Assembly (NCBI RefSeq): GCF_001761325.1
Contig: NZ_CP017478.1
Coordinates: forward strand, 1,246,001-1,310,000
Length of the DNA: 64,000 nucleotides
DNA from: Urechidicola croceus
GTDB lineage: Bacteria; Bacteroidota; Bacteroidia; Flavobacteriales; Flavobacteriaceae
Direction of reading: 5' to 3'
Shown here piece after piece: positions 28,731 through 35,151 of the stretch. Positions within the stretch are counted from its first letter, which is position 1. Each line of letters starts with the position of its first letter. The notes beneath the pieces are model-generated. The model searched no databases. It was not told the DNA's origin and was given only the letters and a program-made list of their open reading frames with translations. Made by a program: the position numbers and the translations under genes.

Positions 28731-29342
28731 TTGTTATTTCTACCCACATATTTTTCACCTATATCACAATATGTAGCAATAATGAATTGTGAAAAGATTG
28801 TTTTTGAAGTTCAAGATAATTTTCAAAAACAAACTTATAGAAATAGGTCTTATATTTATAGTGCTAATGGTAAATTACTTTTAAACATACCTGTTTTACA
28901 TAATAAAAATGGTATAAGGCAAAGCACTAAAGATGTAAGAATTGAAAACAGTTTTCAATGGCAAAAATTACACTTTAAGTCTTTACAATCTGCCTATAGA
29001 TCTTCCCCTTTTTTTGAATTTTATGAAGATGATTTAAGCCCATTATATGAACAAAAACAAAACTTTCTATTAGATTTCAATCTTAAATGCCATGAATTTA
29101 TTATGGATGCTATTCAAGAAGAAATTACAACAGAACAAACAACTCAATACGATATTAATCCTTCAATTAATGACTGCCGCTTTTTAGCTAATGCGAAACA
29201 ACACACTAGAAAATTTGATTTCAAACCATATGTACAAGTATTTGACGACAAACATGGTTTTATATCTAATCTCAGCATTCTCGATTTACTATTTATGAAA
29301 GGACCTAACACTTTTGACTACCTAAAAAGTCAAAACACCTAA
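28731..29342 (+). CDS. WbqC family protein
   Basis: The protein begins LLFLPTYFSPISQYVAIMN, the family N-terminus, and continues with TYRNRSYIYSANGKLLLNIPV, WQKLHFKSLQSAYRSSPFFEFYED and GPNTFDYL near the end. I choose TTG 28731, just after the lepB stop, which gives 203 residues and fits the family. An in-frame ATG at 28569 lies deep inside lepB and would add unrelated residues. WbqC-like proteins are linked to surface-sugar genes in some bacteria, but their activity is not established. It is probably co-transcribed with lepB. Confidence 0.82.
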   Translation: MLFLPTYFSPISQYVAIMNCEKIVFEVQDNFQKQTYRNRSYIYSANGKLLLNIPVLHNKNGIRQSTKDVRIENSFQWQKLHFKSLQSAYRSSPFFEFYEDDLSPLYEQKQNFLLDFNLKCHEFIMDAIQEEITTEQTTQYDINPSINDCRFLANAKQHTRKFDFKPYVQVFDDKHGFISNLSILDLLFMKGPNTFDYLKSQNT

Positions 29343-29361
29343 ACCACTCTTTTTCATCACA

Positions 29362-29391
29362 GTACAAGTTTATTTAATAAATAAATTGTAC
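29362..29391. promoter_or_regulatory. Inverted repeat and -7-like box upstream of the first Crp/Fnr gene
   Basis: GTACAAGTTTATTT and AAATAAATTGTAC form a near-perfect inverted repeat with a single extra G in the left arm. It ends within the -7-like box TACATTTA at 29389-29396, 24 bp before the start codon. It differs from the TTAAC-N4-GTTAA operators downstream, so another regulator may act here. Alternatively it is a hairpin ending the WbqC transcript, although no T-run follows. Confidence 0.4.
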
Positions 29392-29419
29392 ATTTAGAAT
29401 TATATAAACCTAGTTAACT

Positions 29420-29998
29420 ATGGATAAGTTTTTAAACTTTGTTAAAAACACGTCTCCACTATCTGAAAGATCACTGGAAGAATTTAAAAAAATTTTAACT
29501 ACTGTAGAATATTCATCAGGTAGTAAACTGTGCGAAATTGGTGAAATACCTCAAGATATATATTTCTTAGAATCAGGAATTATCAGAGGTTTTTTGATTT
29601 CTCATAAAGGTAATGAATATAACAGAACAATTTTTATTGAAAATAGTATTGTAGGAGCATATTCTTCATTAATTGAAAAGTTACCATCATTATATACTCT
29701 AGAATGTATAACAGATTGTAAATTGATTAAATGCAATTATAATAAATATATTAAATTATTAGAAACTTATAATGATATAGGTACTTTTCATAGAAAAAAT
29801 GTTGAGCAATTCTATGTTTTTCTATCTCACAGACGAAATGAACTTTTAACTTTAGATGCTACTCAACGTTATATCAATTTAAGAGATAGGATTTCTAATA
29901 TTGATAATTTACTAAGTCAAAAAGTTATTGCATCTCACTTAGGTATTACCAATATTCAATTAAGTAGAATTAGAAAAAAACTATTAATTAACCAATAA
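29420..29998 (+). CDS. Crp/Fnr family transcriptional regulator, paralogue 1
   Basis: The 192-residue protein has an N-terminal cyclic-nucleotide-binding-like beta domain (about 25-120, with GSKLCEIGEIPQDIYFLESG) and a C-terminal Crp-type helix-turn-helix (SQKVIASHLGITNIQLSRIRKKL, about 165-188). The phosphate-binding Arg of Crp is not visible, so cAMP binding is doubtful. It shares the motif ECITDC with paralogues 2 and 3. It is followed after 10 bp by paralogue 2. Its likely targets are the TTAAC-N4-GTTAA sites in the next 3 kb (inference). Confidence 0.9.
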   Translation: MDKFLNFVKNTSPLSERSLEEFKKILTTVEYSSGSKLCEIGEIPQDIYFLESGIIRGFLISHKGNEYNRTIFIENSIVGAYSSLIEKLPSLYTLECITDCKLIKCNYNKYIKLLETYNDIGTFHRKNVEQFYVFLSHRRNELLTLDATQRYINLRDRISNIDNLLSQKVIASHLGITNIQLSRIRKKLLINQ

Positions 29999-30008
29999 AG
30001 AATTTCTT

Positions 30009-30581
30009 TTGAATCGCCTTATAGAACATATTAATAAAACACATTCATTATCAGCAACATCATGGGTGGAATTAAATAAAATTATTACTTATAAAAAAGT
30101 AAGACAAGGCTCTAAATTAATAGAAATAGGAAATAAGCCTAAATATTTTTATTTTCTCATAACTGGTATAGTAAGAGTTTATACAATCACTAAAAATGGG
30201 AAGGAATCAAATAGTCTATTAATACCTGAATATAATTACTTTGCCCCTTTCACTTCTTTAATATTAGATTCTCCATCAGCGGTAACTGTTGAGTGTCTTA
30301 CAGATTGTGAATTGGCAGAATGTAACTATAAACTTTTTATAAAACTTGCTGATGAATATACAGACATCAATATATTACATCGTAAAAATTTAGAAAAAAT
30401 ATTTATTAATTCTGAAAAAAGGGATATAGAATTAACCACATTAACTGCAACAGAAAGATATATTGCTTTAAAAAATAGAATACCAAATATTGATAATTTA
30501 ATAACTCAAAAGCACATCGCATCCCACATTGGTATAACTGCAGTTCAACTAAGTCGATTAAAAAAACAACTTTTTACCTAA
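30009..30581 (+). CDS. Crp/Fnr family transcriptional regulator, paralogue 2
   Basis: The 190-residue paralogue has the same domains as its neighbour: a cNMP-like domain with GSKLIEIGNKPKYFYFLITG, ECLTDC near 97, and helix-turn-helix SQKHIASHIGITAVQLSRLKKQL-like at the C-terminus (a T replaces the S at its start). The start is TTG. This choice is supported because the N-terminus then aligns residue for residue with paralogues 1 and 3. It is probably co-transcribed with paralogue 1. A small-RNA promoter starts 23 bp after its stop codon. Confidence 0.88.
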   Translation: MNRLIEHINKTHSLSATSWVELNKIITYKKVRQGSKLIEIGNKPKYFYFLITGIVRVYTITKNGKESNSLLIPEYNYFAPFTSLILDSPSAVTVECLTDCELAECNYKLFIKLADEYTDINILHRKNLEKIFINSEKRDIELTTLTATERYIALKNRIPNIDNLITQKHIASHIGITAVQLSRLKKQLFT

Positions 30582-30603
30582 TAATTAACCACTTACAAAA
30601 ATC

Positions 30604-30648
30604 ATTAACATTTGTTAATCAATAAAATTAATTAATAAATTACATTTG
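30604..30648 (+). promoter_or_regulatory. Operator-promoter A: TTAAC-N4-GTTAA site with -7 box
   Basis: The palindrome ATTAACATTTGTTAAT (30604-30619, centre 30611.5) precedes TACATTTG (30641-30648), a full TAnnTTTG match. From palindrome centre to the first base of the -7 box is 29.5 bp, about -41.5 from the inferred start. The palindrome replaces the -33 element, as in class II Crp/Fnr promoters. Confidence 0.7.
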
Positions 30649-30654
30649 TCTTGT

Positions 30655-30778
30655 ATTTACTTACGGTTATTTTATAATAAATGTACCCCATAGACTTATT
30701 AAATAACAAAGAATACAAACTTACCTTCATAGGTTAATTATAGGAGACGAAAAGCCCAATGAAAATTGGGCTTTTTTA
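30655..30778 (+). ncRNA. Predicted small RNA A (C-rich loop)
   Basis: The unit is about 124 nt from the start inferred after the -7 box to the terminator. The terminator is AAGCCCAAT-GAAA-ATTGGGCTT followed by Ts (30752-30777). A second hairpin pairs GTTATTT (30666-30672) with AAATAAC (30701-30707), continued by AATAA/TTATT, and presents ACCCCATAG in the loop. No open reading frame of note is present. The RNA and its structure are predictions from the DNA. Confidence 0.6.
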
Positions 30779-30813
30779 TTTATATATGGTATATAGATAT
30801 TTAAATAAAATCC

Positions 30814-30858
30814 GTTAACAAATGTTAACAATCACCTAATCATTTATTTATATCTTTC
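30814..30858 (+). promoter_or_regulatory. Operator-promoter B: TTAAC-N4-GTTAA site with -7 box
   Basis: The palindrome GTTAACAAATGTTAAC (30814-30829, centre 30821.5) precedes TATCTTTC (30851-30858), one mismatch from TAnnTTTG. The spacing is again exactly 29.5 bp. Confidence 0.65.
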
Positions 30859-30864
30859 AAAAAA

Positions 30865-30988
30865 AGGTTTTATCAACTTCTTTTCAATTGTTTTGGGGTA
30901 TTGAATGGAATTATAAAATCATTTTCTTCATAAATTTTAAAGGATGAAGACTTAAGAGTTCAATTTAATAAATTGAACTCTTTTTTTA
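30865..30988 (+). ncRNA. Predicted small RNA B (G-rich loop, possible sponge)
   Basis: The unit is about 124 nt and ends in a perfect 13-bp hairpin (AAGAGTTCAATTT at 30954-30966 with 30970-30982) and a T-run. Near its 5' end TTCAAT (30883-30888) pairs with ATTGAA (30900-30905) and presents the loop TGTTTTGGGGT. TTTTGGGG is the reverse complement of the CCCCAAA(A) motifs in units C and F. It may therefore bind sibling RNAs, or have its own targets. Prediction only. Confidence 0.58.
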
Positions 30989-31002
30989 ATATATTTCTAC
31001 TA

Positions 31003-31048
31003 CAACATTAACTTTATTAACAATTTAACCTACTCAAACGTTTACTTA
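31003..31048 (+). repeat. Upstream box shared with unit F, copy 1
   Basis: CAACATTAACT (31003-31013) and ACTCAAACGTTTACTTA (31032-31048) recur upstream of unit F at 32398-32422, there run together. The core AAACGTTT is a palindrome. The longer box ends 24 bp before operator C. It looks like a second regulatory site or a trace of cassette duplication. Confidence 0.55.
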
Positions 31049-31071
31049 ACACAATTAGCCATAATTGTTTC

Positions 31072-31115
31072 TTAACATATGTTAATGCTCATTGTTTAAT
31101 GAGTACTTACATTTA
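31072..31115 (+). promoter_or_regulatory. Operator-promoter C: TTAAC-N4-GTTAA site with -7 box
   Basis: TTAACATATGTTAA (31072-31085, centre 31078.5) is a perfect palindrome. TACATTTA (31108-31115), one mismatch from TAnnTTTG, begins exactly 29.5 bp from its centre. Confidence 0.66.
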
Positions 31116-31121
31116 CATATT

Positions 31122-31286
31122 GTTAGTTCCCACTAAAAGTAATTTTAAGAAAGCACATAGATCATCGGAATTAGTTTATTCCCCACACGAATAGTAGTAT
31201 TGGAAAATCTTCATTTATGAACAACCCCAAAAACTATTGCTAATTCCGGTATACTCGAACCCAACATTTGTTGGGTTCTTTTTTTT
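31122..31286 (+). ncRNA. Predicted small RNA C (two CCCCA motifs)
   Basis: The longest unit, about 165 nt. It ends in GAACCCAACA/TGTTGGGTTC (31257-31278) and eight Ts. A long-range 9-bp stem CGGAATTAG (31166-31174) with CTAATTCCG (31240-31248) closes a domain. Inside it AATAGT (31190-31195) pairs with ACTATT (31233-31238). Both CCCCA motifs, TATTCCCCACAC and AACCCCAAAAAC, fall in unpaired segments of this fold. The paired arms support a structured RNA rather than a spacer. Confidence 0.62.
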
Positions 31287-31370
31287 ACAAAAAAAATAAT
31301 CATAACACACACTATACCAAGCATTTAATCGTTAAAACATCAATAGCATAATATTTTAATGTTTTTTTGT

Positions 31371-31460
31371 TCCCCATAACAAAGTTTCAGATAAAACAAT
31401 TAATCCCAAAGTGAATTTATCTGAAGGTGGGGCTTCATTTGAAGCCCTATTTTGTTTTAA
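31371..31460 (+). ncRNA. Predicted small RNA D (degenerate promoter)
   Basis: The unit begins near GTTCCCCATAAC. It has a perfect 10-bp stem TTCAGATAAA (31386-31395) with TTTATCTGAA (31416-31425) whose loop contains ATCCCAAAG. It ends in GGGCTTCA/TGAAGCCC (31430-31447), but the following tract TATTTTGTTTT is a weak terminator. Upstream only the half-site GTTAA (31331-31335) and a poor AATGTTTT (31358-31365) occur, at the spacing of the other units. It may be a decayed cassette, or a leader of paralogue 3. Confidence 0.42.
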
Positions 31461-31563
31461 AAACCATTTGCAACATGCCAAGATTATATTTATATTGTGA
31501 AACAATTTTGAAATTGCTATTGAAATTTAGCGTTAATTATATTTTAAAACTAATTCCCACAAT

Positions 31564-32148
31564 TTGAAAACATTAATAAATTACCTAAATCAAATCAGTC
31601 CAATTTCAAATACATCTATTAAAAAATTTGATGAGATTTTTCAATATAAAAACTACAATTCAAATGATAAATTATGTGAATTTGGTCAAATACCAGATAA
31701 AGTTCATTACTTAATATCTGGTGTAGTAAGAATATATATGATTACTGATAAAGGAACAGAATATAACCGTACTATATATTCTGATGGAAATATTTTAGGG
31801 GCACTTGGTTCACTTATAAAAAATAAGCCATCTGAATATACAATTGAGTGCTTGACCGATTGTACAATTATTGAAGCAAACTATAATAAAATAATTGAAA
31901 TTTCTGAAAAATATTTAGATGTTGCTATTTTACATAGAAAGTTTTTAGAAAATTTTTATATACACCATACCAATATAAATGTTGAACTTATTACACTCAA
32001 CGCAACTGAAAGATATTATAGATTAAGAGAACGAATTCCTAATATTGACAACTTAATAAGTCAAAAACATATAGCTTCATACTTGGGAATCACAGCTGTA
32101 CAGTTTAGCAGATTGAAAAAAACTTTTTTTCAAAAAGCCGTTAATTAA
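31564..32148 (+). CDS. Crp/Fnr family transcriptional regulator, paralogue 3
   Basis: The 194-residue paralogue has a cNMP-like domain (DKLCEFGQIPDKVHYLISG), ECLTDC near 97 and the helix-turn-helix SQKHIASYLGITAVQFSRLKK. Its start is TTG, supported by end-to-end alignment with the other two paralogues. The recognition helix is nearly the same in all three, so they probably read the same or similar DNA sites. Its last codons overlap operator E. It is embedded among small-RNA units on both sides. Confidence 0.89.
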   Translation: MKTLINYLNQISPISNTSIKKFDEIFQYKNYNSNDKLCEFGQIPDKVHYLISGVVRIYMITDKGTEYNRTIYSDGNILGALGSLIKNKPSEYTIECLTDCTIIEANYNKIIEISEKYLDVAILHRKFLENFYIHHTNINVELITLNATERYYRLRERIPNIDNLISQKHIASYLGITAVQFSRLKKTFFQKAVN

Positions 32149-32188
32149 CATAGGTTAACTTCTATTAGAGAAATCATTTGTAATTTTA
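32145..32188 (+). promoter_or_regulatory. Operator-promoter E: TTAAC-N4-GTTAA site with -7 box
   Basis: TTAACATAGGTTAA (32145-32158, centre 32151.5) overlaps the stop codon of Crp/Fnr paralogue 3. TAATTTTA (32181-32188), one mismatch from TAnnTTTG, again starts 29.5 bp from its centre. Confidence 0.65.
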
Positions 32189-32194
32189 TTTTAT

Positions 32195-32294
32195 ATTAAA
32201 ATTTTACCCAAACACTCTAATATGTAATTATCTCCATGGAGATGGAGTTAACTAAAAGTATAAAAAAAGAGATTCAATATTGAATCTCTTTTTT
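32195..32294 (+). ncRNA. Predicted small RNA E
   Basis: The unit is about 100 nt. ACCCAAACAC lies near its 5' end. A hairpin CTCCAT-GGAG-ATGGAG (32232-32247) follows. It ends in the palindromic terminator AGAGATTCAAT/ATTGAATCTCT with a T-run (to 32294). No coding potential was seen. Prediction only. Confidence 0.57.
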
Positions 32295-32397
32295 ATGCAA
32301 TTAGTATTAAAATTTCATTACAACCAATTTTGATTGAATAATAAAATACTTATTCTACTTATTTTTTTCTCATTCAAGTATTAATTTTTAGACTTAT

Positions 32398-32438
32398 CAA
32401 CATTAACTCAAACGTTTACTTACTAACGAAAACGTTTT
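32398..32438 (+). repeat. Upstream box shared with unit C, copy 2
   Basis: CAACATTAACT directly joined to CAAACGTTTACTTA (32398-32422) repeats the elements upstream of unit C. A further palindrome AAAACGTTTT follows at 32429-32438. The boxes end 12-28 bp before operator F. Confidence 0.5.
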
Positions 32439-32449
32439 AAAAATACAAA

Positions 32450-32493
32450 TTAACATTTGTTAAACATCATACAATCAATAAGTTGTAGTTTTG
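32450..32493 (+). promoter_or_regulatory. Operator-promoter F: TTAAC-N4-GTTAA site with -7 box
   Basis: TTAACATTTGTTAA (32450-32463, centre 32456.5) precedes TAGTTTTG (32486-32493), a full TAnnTTTG match, at the invariant 29.5-bp spacing. Its palindrome core is identical to that of unit A. Confidence 0.7.
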
Positions 32494-32499
32494 TACTGT

Positions 32500-32632
32500 T
32501 AAAAAAGACTAGAATATACTACATAATATTTTCCCTAATTAGGGATCCCCATATCGGAAGTTCAGCATAAATAATCCCCCAAAGATTATTTAACTGAATA
32601 AAAAAGGACTCAGTAATGAGTCCTTTATTTTT
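32500..32632 (+). ncRNA. Predicted small RNA F (CCCCAAA hairpin loop)
   Basis: The unit is about 133 nt. CCCTAATTAGGG is followed by ATCCCCATATCGG. Then an outer stem TTCAG (32561-32565)/CTGAA (32594-32598) encloses an 8-bp stem AAATAATC (32569-32576)/GATTATTT (32584-32591) with the loop CCCCAAA. The RNA ends in the terminator at 32601-32632. The loop is complementary to the UUUUGGGG loop of RNA B. Prediction only. Confidence 0.62.
32601..32632. terminator. Bidirectional terminator between small RNA F and ettA
   Basis: AAAGGACTCA (32603-32612) and TGAGTCCTTT (32617-32626) pair around GTAA. T-rich tracts flank both sides, so it can end RNA F on the plus strand and ettA on the minus strand, whose stop codon is 22 bp away. 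Confidence 0.75.
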
Positions 32633-32653
32633 ATACTTATATGTGAAATTAAA

Positions 32654-34345
32654 TTATCTAATCAACTTTTTATATTTAATTCTCTTTGGCATTAAATCTC
32701 CACCAAGACGTTTCTTTTTATTTTCTTCATAATCAGAAAATGTTCCTTCAAAGAAATAAACTTGTGAATCTCCTTCAAAAGCTAAAATATGCGTGCATAT
32801 TCTATCTAAAAACCATCTATCATGTGAAATAACTACAGCACAACCTGCAAAATTCTCCAAACCTTCTTCTAAGGCTCTTAAAGTATTTACGTCTAAATCA
32901 TTGGTTGGCTCATCTAAAAGCAATACGTTTCCTTCTTCTTTTAAAGTCATTGCAAGGTGTAATCTATTTCGTTCTCCTCCAGAAAGGGTACTTACCTTTT
33001 TATTCTGTTCTGAACCAGCGAAGTTAAAACGACTCAAATATGCTCTTGAATTTACCATTTTTCCTCCCATCATTACTAAATCTTGACCATCAGAAAAGTT
33101 TTCCCAAATTGATTTATCAGGATCTATATTTGAATGTGATTGATCTACATATGCAATCTTAGCTGTTTCACCAACCTTGAATTCTCCTTTGTCTGGTTGT
33201 AATTCATCCATAATCATTTTAAAAATTGTTGTCTTACCAGCACCATTTGGTCCAATAATACCTACAATTCCATTTGGAGGTAATGAGAAATTTAAATCCT
33301 CGTACAATAACTTCTCCCCAAATGCTTTAGACACATGTTCTGCATCTATGACATTAGTCCCTAAACGCGGTCCATTTGGGATATAAATTTCTAATTTTTC
33401 TTCTACTTGTTTTTGATCTTGACTTAATAATTTATCATAATTAGCCAAACGAGCTTTTGATTTAGATTGACGTCCTTTTGCTCCTTGTCTTACCCATTCT
33501 AACTCTCGTTCTAGTGTTTTTTGACGCTTAGAAGCAGTCTTCTCTTCTTGCTTTAATCTATTACCTTTTTGCTCTAACCAAGAAGAATAATTTCCTTTCC
33601 AAGGAATACCCTCTCCTCTATCTAATTCAAGAATCCAACCAGCAACATTATCTAAGAAATATCTATCATGGGTTACAGCAATCACTGTTCCATTATATTG
33701 TGATAAATGATGTTCTAACCAATGTACTGATTCTGCATCTAAATGGTTGGTAGGCTCATCTAATAATAAAACATCTGGTTGCTGTAATAACAAGCGACAT
33801 AACGCAACACGTCTTCTTTCTCCACCTGACAGTACACTTATTGGAGTATCACCATCTGGAGTTCTTAAAGCGTCCATTGCAATTTCTAACTTGGTATCTA
33901 ATTCCCAAGCATCTAATGCGTCAATTTTATCTTGTAAAACGGCTTGTTGATTCATCAACTTTTCCATTTTATCAGCATCAGAATATACTTCTTCCAAACC
34001 AAACATATCGTTGATTTTGTTGTACTCATCAAGAACTGCAACTGTATCTGCTACACCTTCTTTAACAATATCCATCACCGTTTTTGTTTCGTCTAATTTT
34101 GGTTCTTGTGAAAGATAGCCAACTGTATAATCTTGATTGAAAGTAACATCACCTTGATAATTCTTTTCAATTCCTGCAATAATCTTCATTAAAGTAGATT
34201 TTCCAGAACCATTGAGACCTAGAATTCCTATTTTAGCTCCATAAAAGAAACTTAAATGAATATTTTTTAATACGGGTTTATTTGCTCCAGGGTAGGTTTT
34301 ATTTACCCTAGTCATTGAAAAGATAATCTTTTTATCGTCAGACAT
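32654..34345 (-). CDS. ettA: ABC-F ATPase, energy-dependent translational throttle protein
   Basis: The 563-residue soluble protein has two ABC ATPase domains and no membrane segments: Walker A GLNGSGKST (about 43) and GPNGAGKTT (about 350), signatures LSGGERRRVALCRLL and LSGGERNRLHLAMTL, and a charged linker between. The N-terminus IFSMTRVNKTYPGANKPVLKNI and the length match EttA, which binds the ribosomal E site and tunes early elongation to the ATP level. The gene runs convergent to the small-RNA cluster and shares its terminator. Confidence 0.93.
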   Translation of the reverse strand: MSDDKKIIFSMTRVNKTYPGANKPVLKNIHLSFFYGAKIGILGLNGSGKSTLMKIIAGIEKNYQGDVTFNQDYTVGYLSQEPKLDETKTVMDIVKEGVADTVAVLDEYNKINDMFGLEEVYSDADKMEKLMNQQAVLQDKIDALDAWELDTKLEIAMDALRTPDGDTPISVLSGGERRRVALCRLLLQQPDVLLLDEPTNHLDAESVHWLEHHLSQYNGTVIAVTHDRYFLDNVAGWILELDRGEGIPWKGNYSSWLEQKGNRLKQEEKTASKRQKTLERELEWVRQGAKGRQSKSKARLANYDKLLSQDQKQVEEKLEIYIPNGPRLGTNVIDAEHVSKAFGEKLLYEDLNFSLPPNGIVGIIGPNGAGKTTIFKMIMDELQPDKGEFKVGETAKIAYVDQSHSNIDPDKSIWENFSDGQDLVMMGGKMVNSRAYLSRFNFAGSEQNKKVSTLSGGERNRLHLAMTLKEEGNVLLLDEPTNDLDVNTLRALEEGLENFAGCAVVISHDRWFLDRICTHILAFEGDSQVYFFEGTFSDYEENKKKRLGGDLMPKRIKYKKLIR

Positions 34346-34421
34346 AATTGTAATTTAATTTGGACTTCAAATATCGGAATTATATTGATGAAAAAGAAAT
34401 CTAAACTTTAACTATTATTTC

Positions 34422-35150
34422 TTAATTCAACTGAATCATTGGAACCTCTATAAACAAAATTTCTGAAGCTTCATTAGCCACAATTTTGAAATCATTGGTT
34501 TCATAAATACCGATTGCATCTCTAGTGTCAACTTTTATATCTTCAACACTTAGGTTTCCGCTTATAACCATCATATATACTCCATGATTCATCGTTTTTA
34601 ATTTATAATCAAATTCTTTTCCTTTATCTAAATCAATACGTGAAACAACTGCATCTTGATGAATTTTCAAAGACCCTTCATCATTCTCATCAATTGAAGT
34701 TACTAACTTTTGTAACTTATTTTTTCTATCAGATTCTGTGAACTTTTTTTGACCATAACGCGGTTCTACATTTTCTTTATTTGGAATAATCCATAATTGA
34801 AATAAACTCAAATGGTCTTCATTTGACCCATTTATTTCAGAATGTTCTACTCCTGTTCCAGCAGACATCACTTGTACTTCTCCTGGCAATACAGACTGCC
34901 ATTCATTATGCATTGAATCTCGATGTTTTAAAACCCCTCTTAATGGAATTGTAATAATTTCCATATTGTTATGTGGATGCGTTCCAAAACCCATTTTCGG
35001 AGCAATTAAATCATCATTTAATACTCTTATGGCTCCAAAATTTACTTTTTCTGGATCGTAAAAATTTGCAAAACTAAATGAATGTGTTGCTTGTAACCAC
35101 CCGTGATTAGCATAGCCTCTACTACTTGCTTTATGAACTATTGTTTTCAT
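34422..35150 (-). CDS. Pirin family protein
   Basis: The 242-residue bicupin has the pirin signature THPHNNMEIIT (about 57) and EHSEING (about 101), which hold metal ligands. It starts with RGYANHGWLQATHSFSFANFYDPE, typical of YhhW/pirin quercetin-2,3-dioxygenase-like enzymes. The natural substrate is unknown. It is the last gene of a likely operon with MarR and an FMN reductase (1-bp gap to marR), so it is probably induced by the MarR ligand. Confidence 0.9.
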   Translation of the reverse strand: MKTIVHKASSRGYANHGWLQATHSFSFANFYDPEKVNFGAIRVLNDDLIAPKMGFGTHPHNNMEIITIPLRGVLKHRDSMHNEWQSVLPGEVQVMSAGTGVEHSEINGSNEDHLSLFQLWIIPNKENVEPRYGQKKFTESDRKNKLQKLVTSIDENDEGSLKIHQDAVVSRIDLDKGKEFDYKLKTMNHGVYMMVISGNLSVEDIKVDTRDAIGIYETNDFKIVANEASEILFIEVPMIQLN

Positions 35151-35151
35151 T

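Noticed and set aside
30925-30960. Tiny open frames in unit B (ATG after GGATGAAG)
   Set aside because: They stop after three codons or fewer and have no start context.
30582-31563. CRISPR array or transposon remnant as an explanation of the non-coding region
   Set aside because: Repeats are not evenly spaced, spacers are absent, and no transposase fragment or terminal repeats are visible; each unit has its own terminator.
32530-32545. CCCTAATTAGGG as an operator
   Set aside because: It lies downstream of the inferred start of RNA F and is better read as a small hairpin of that RNA.
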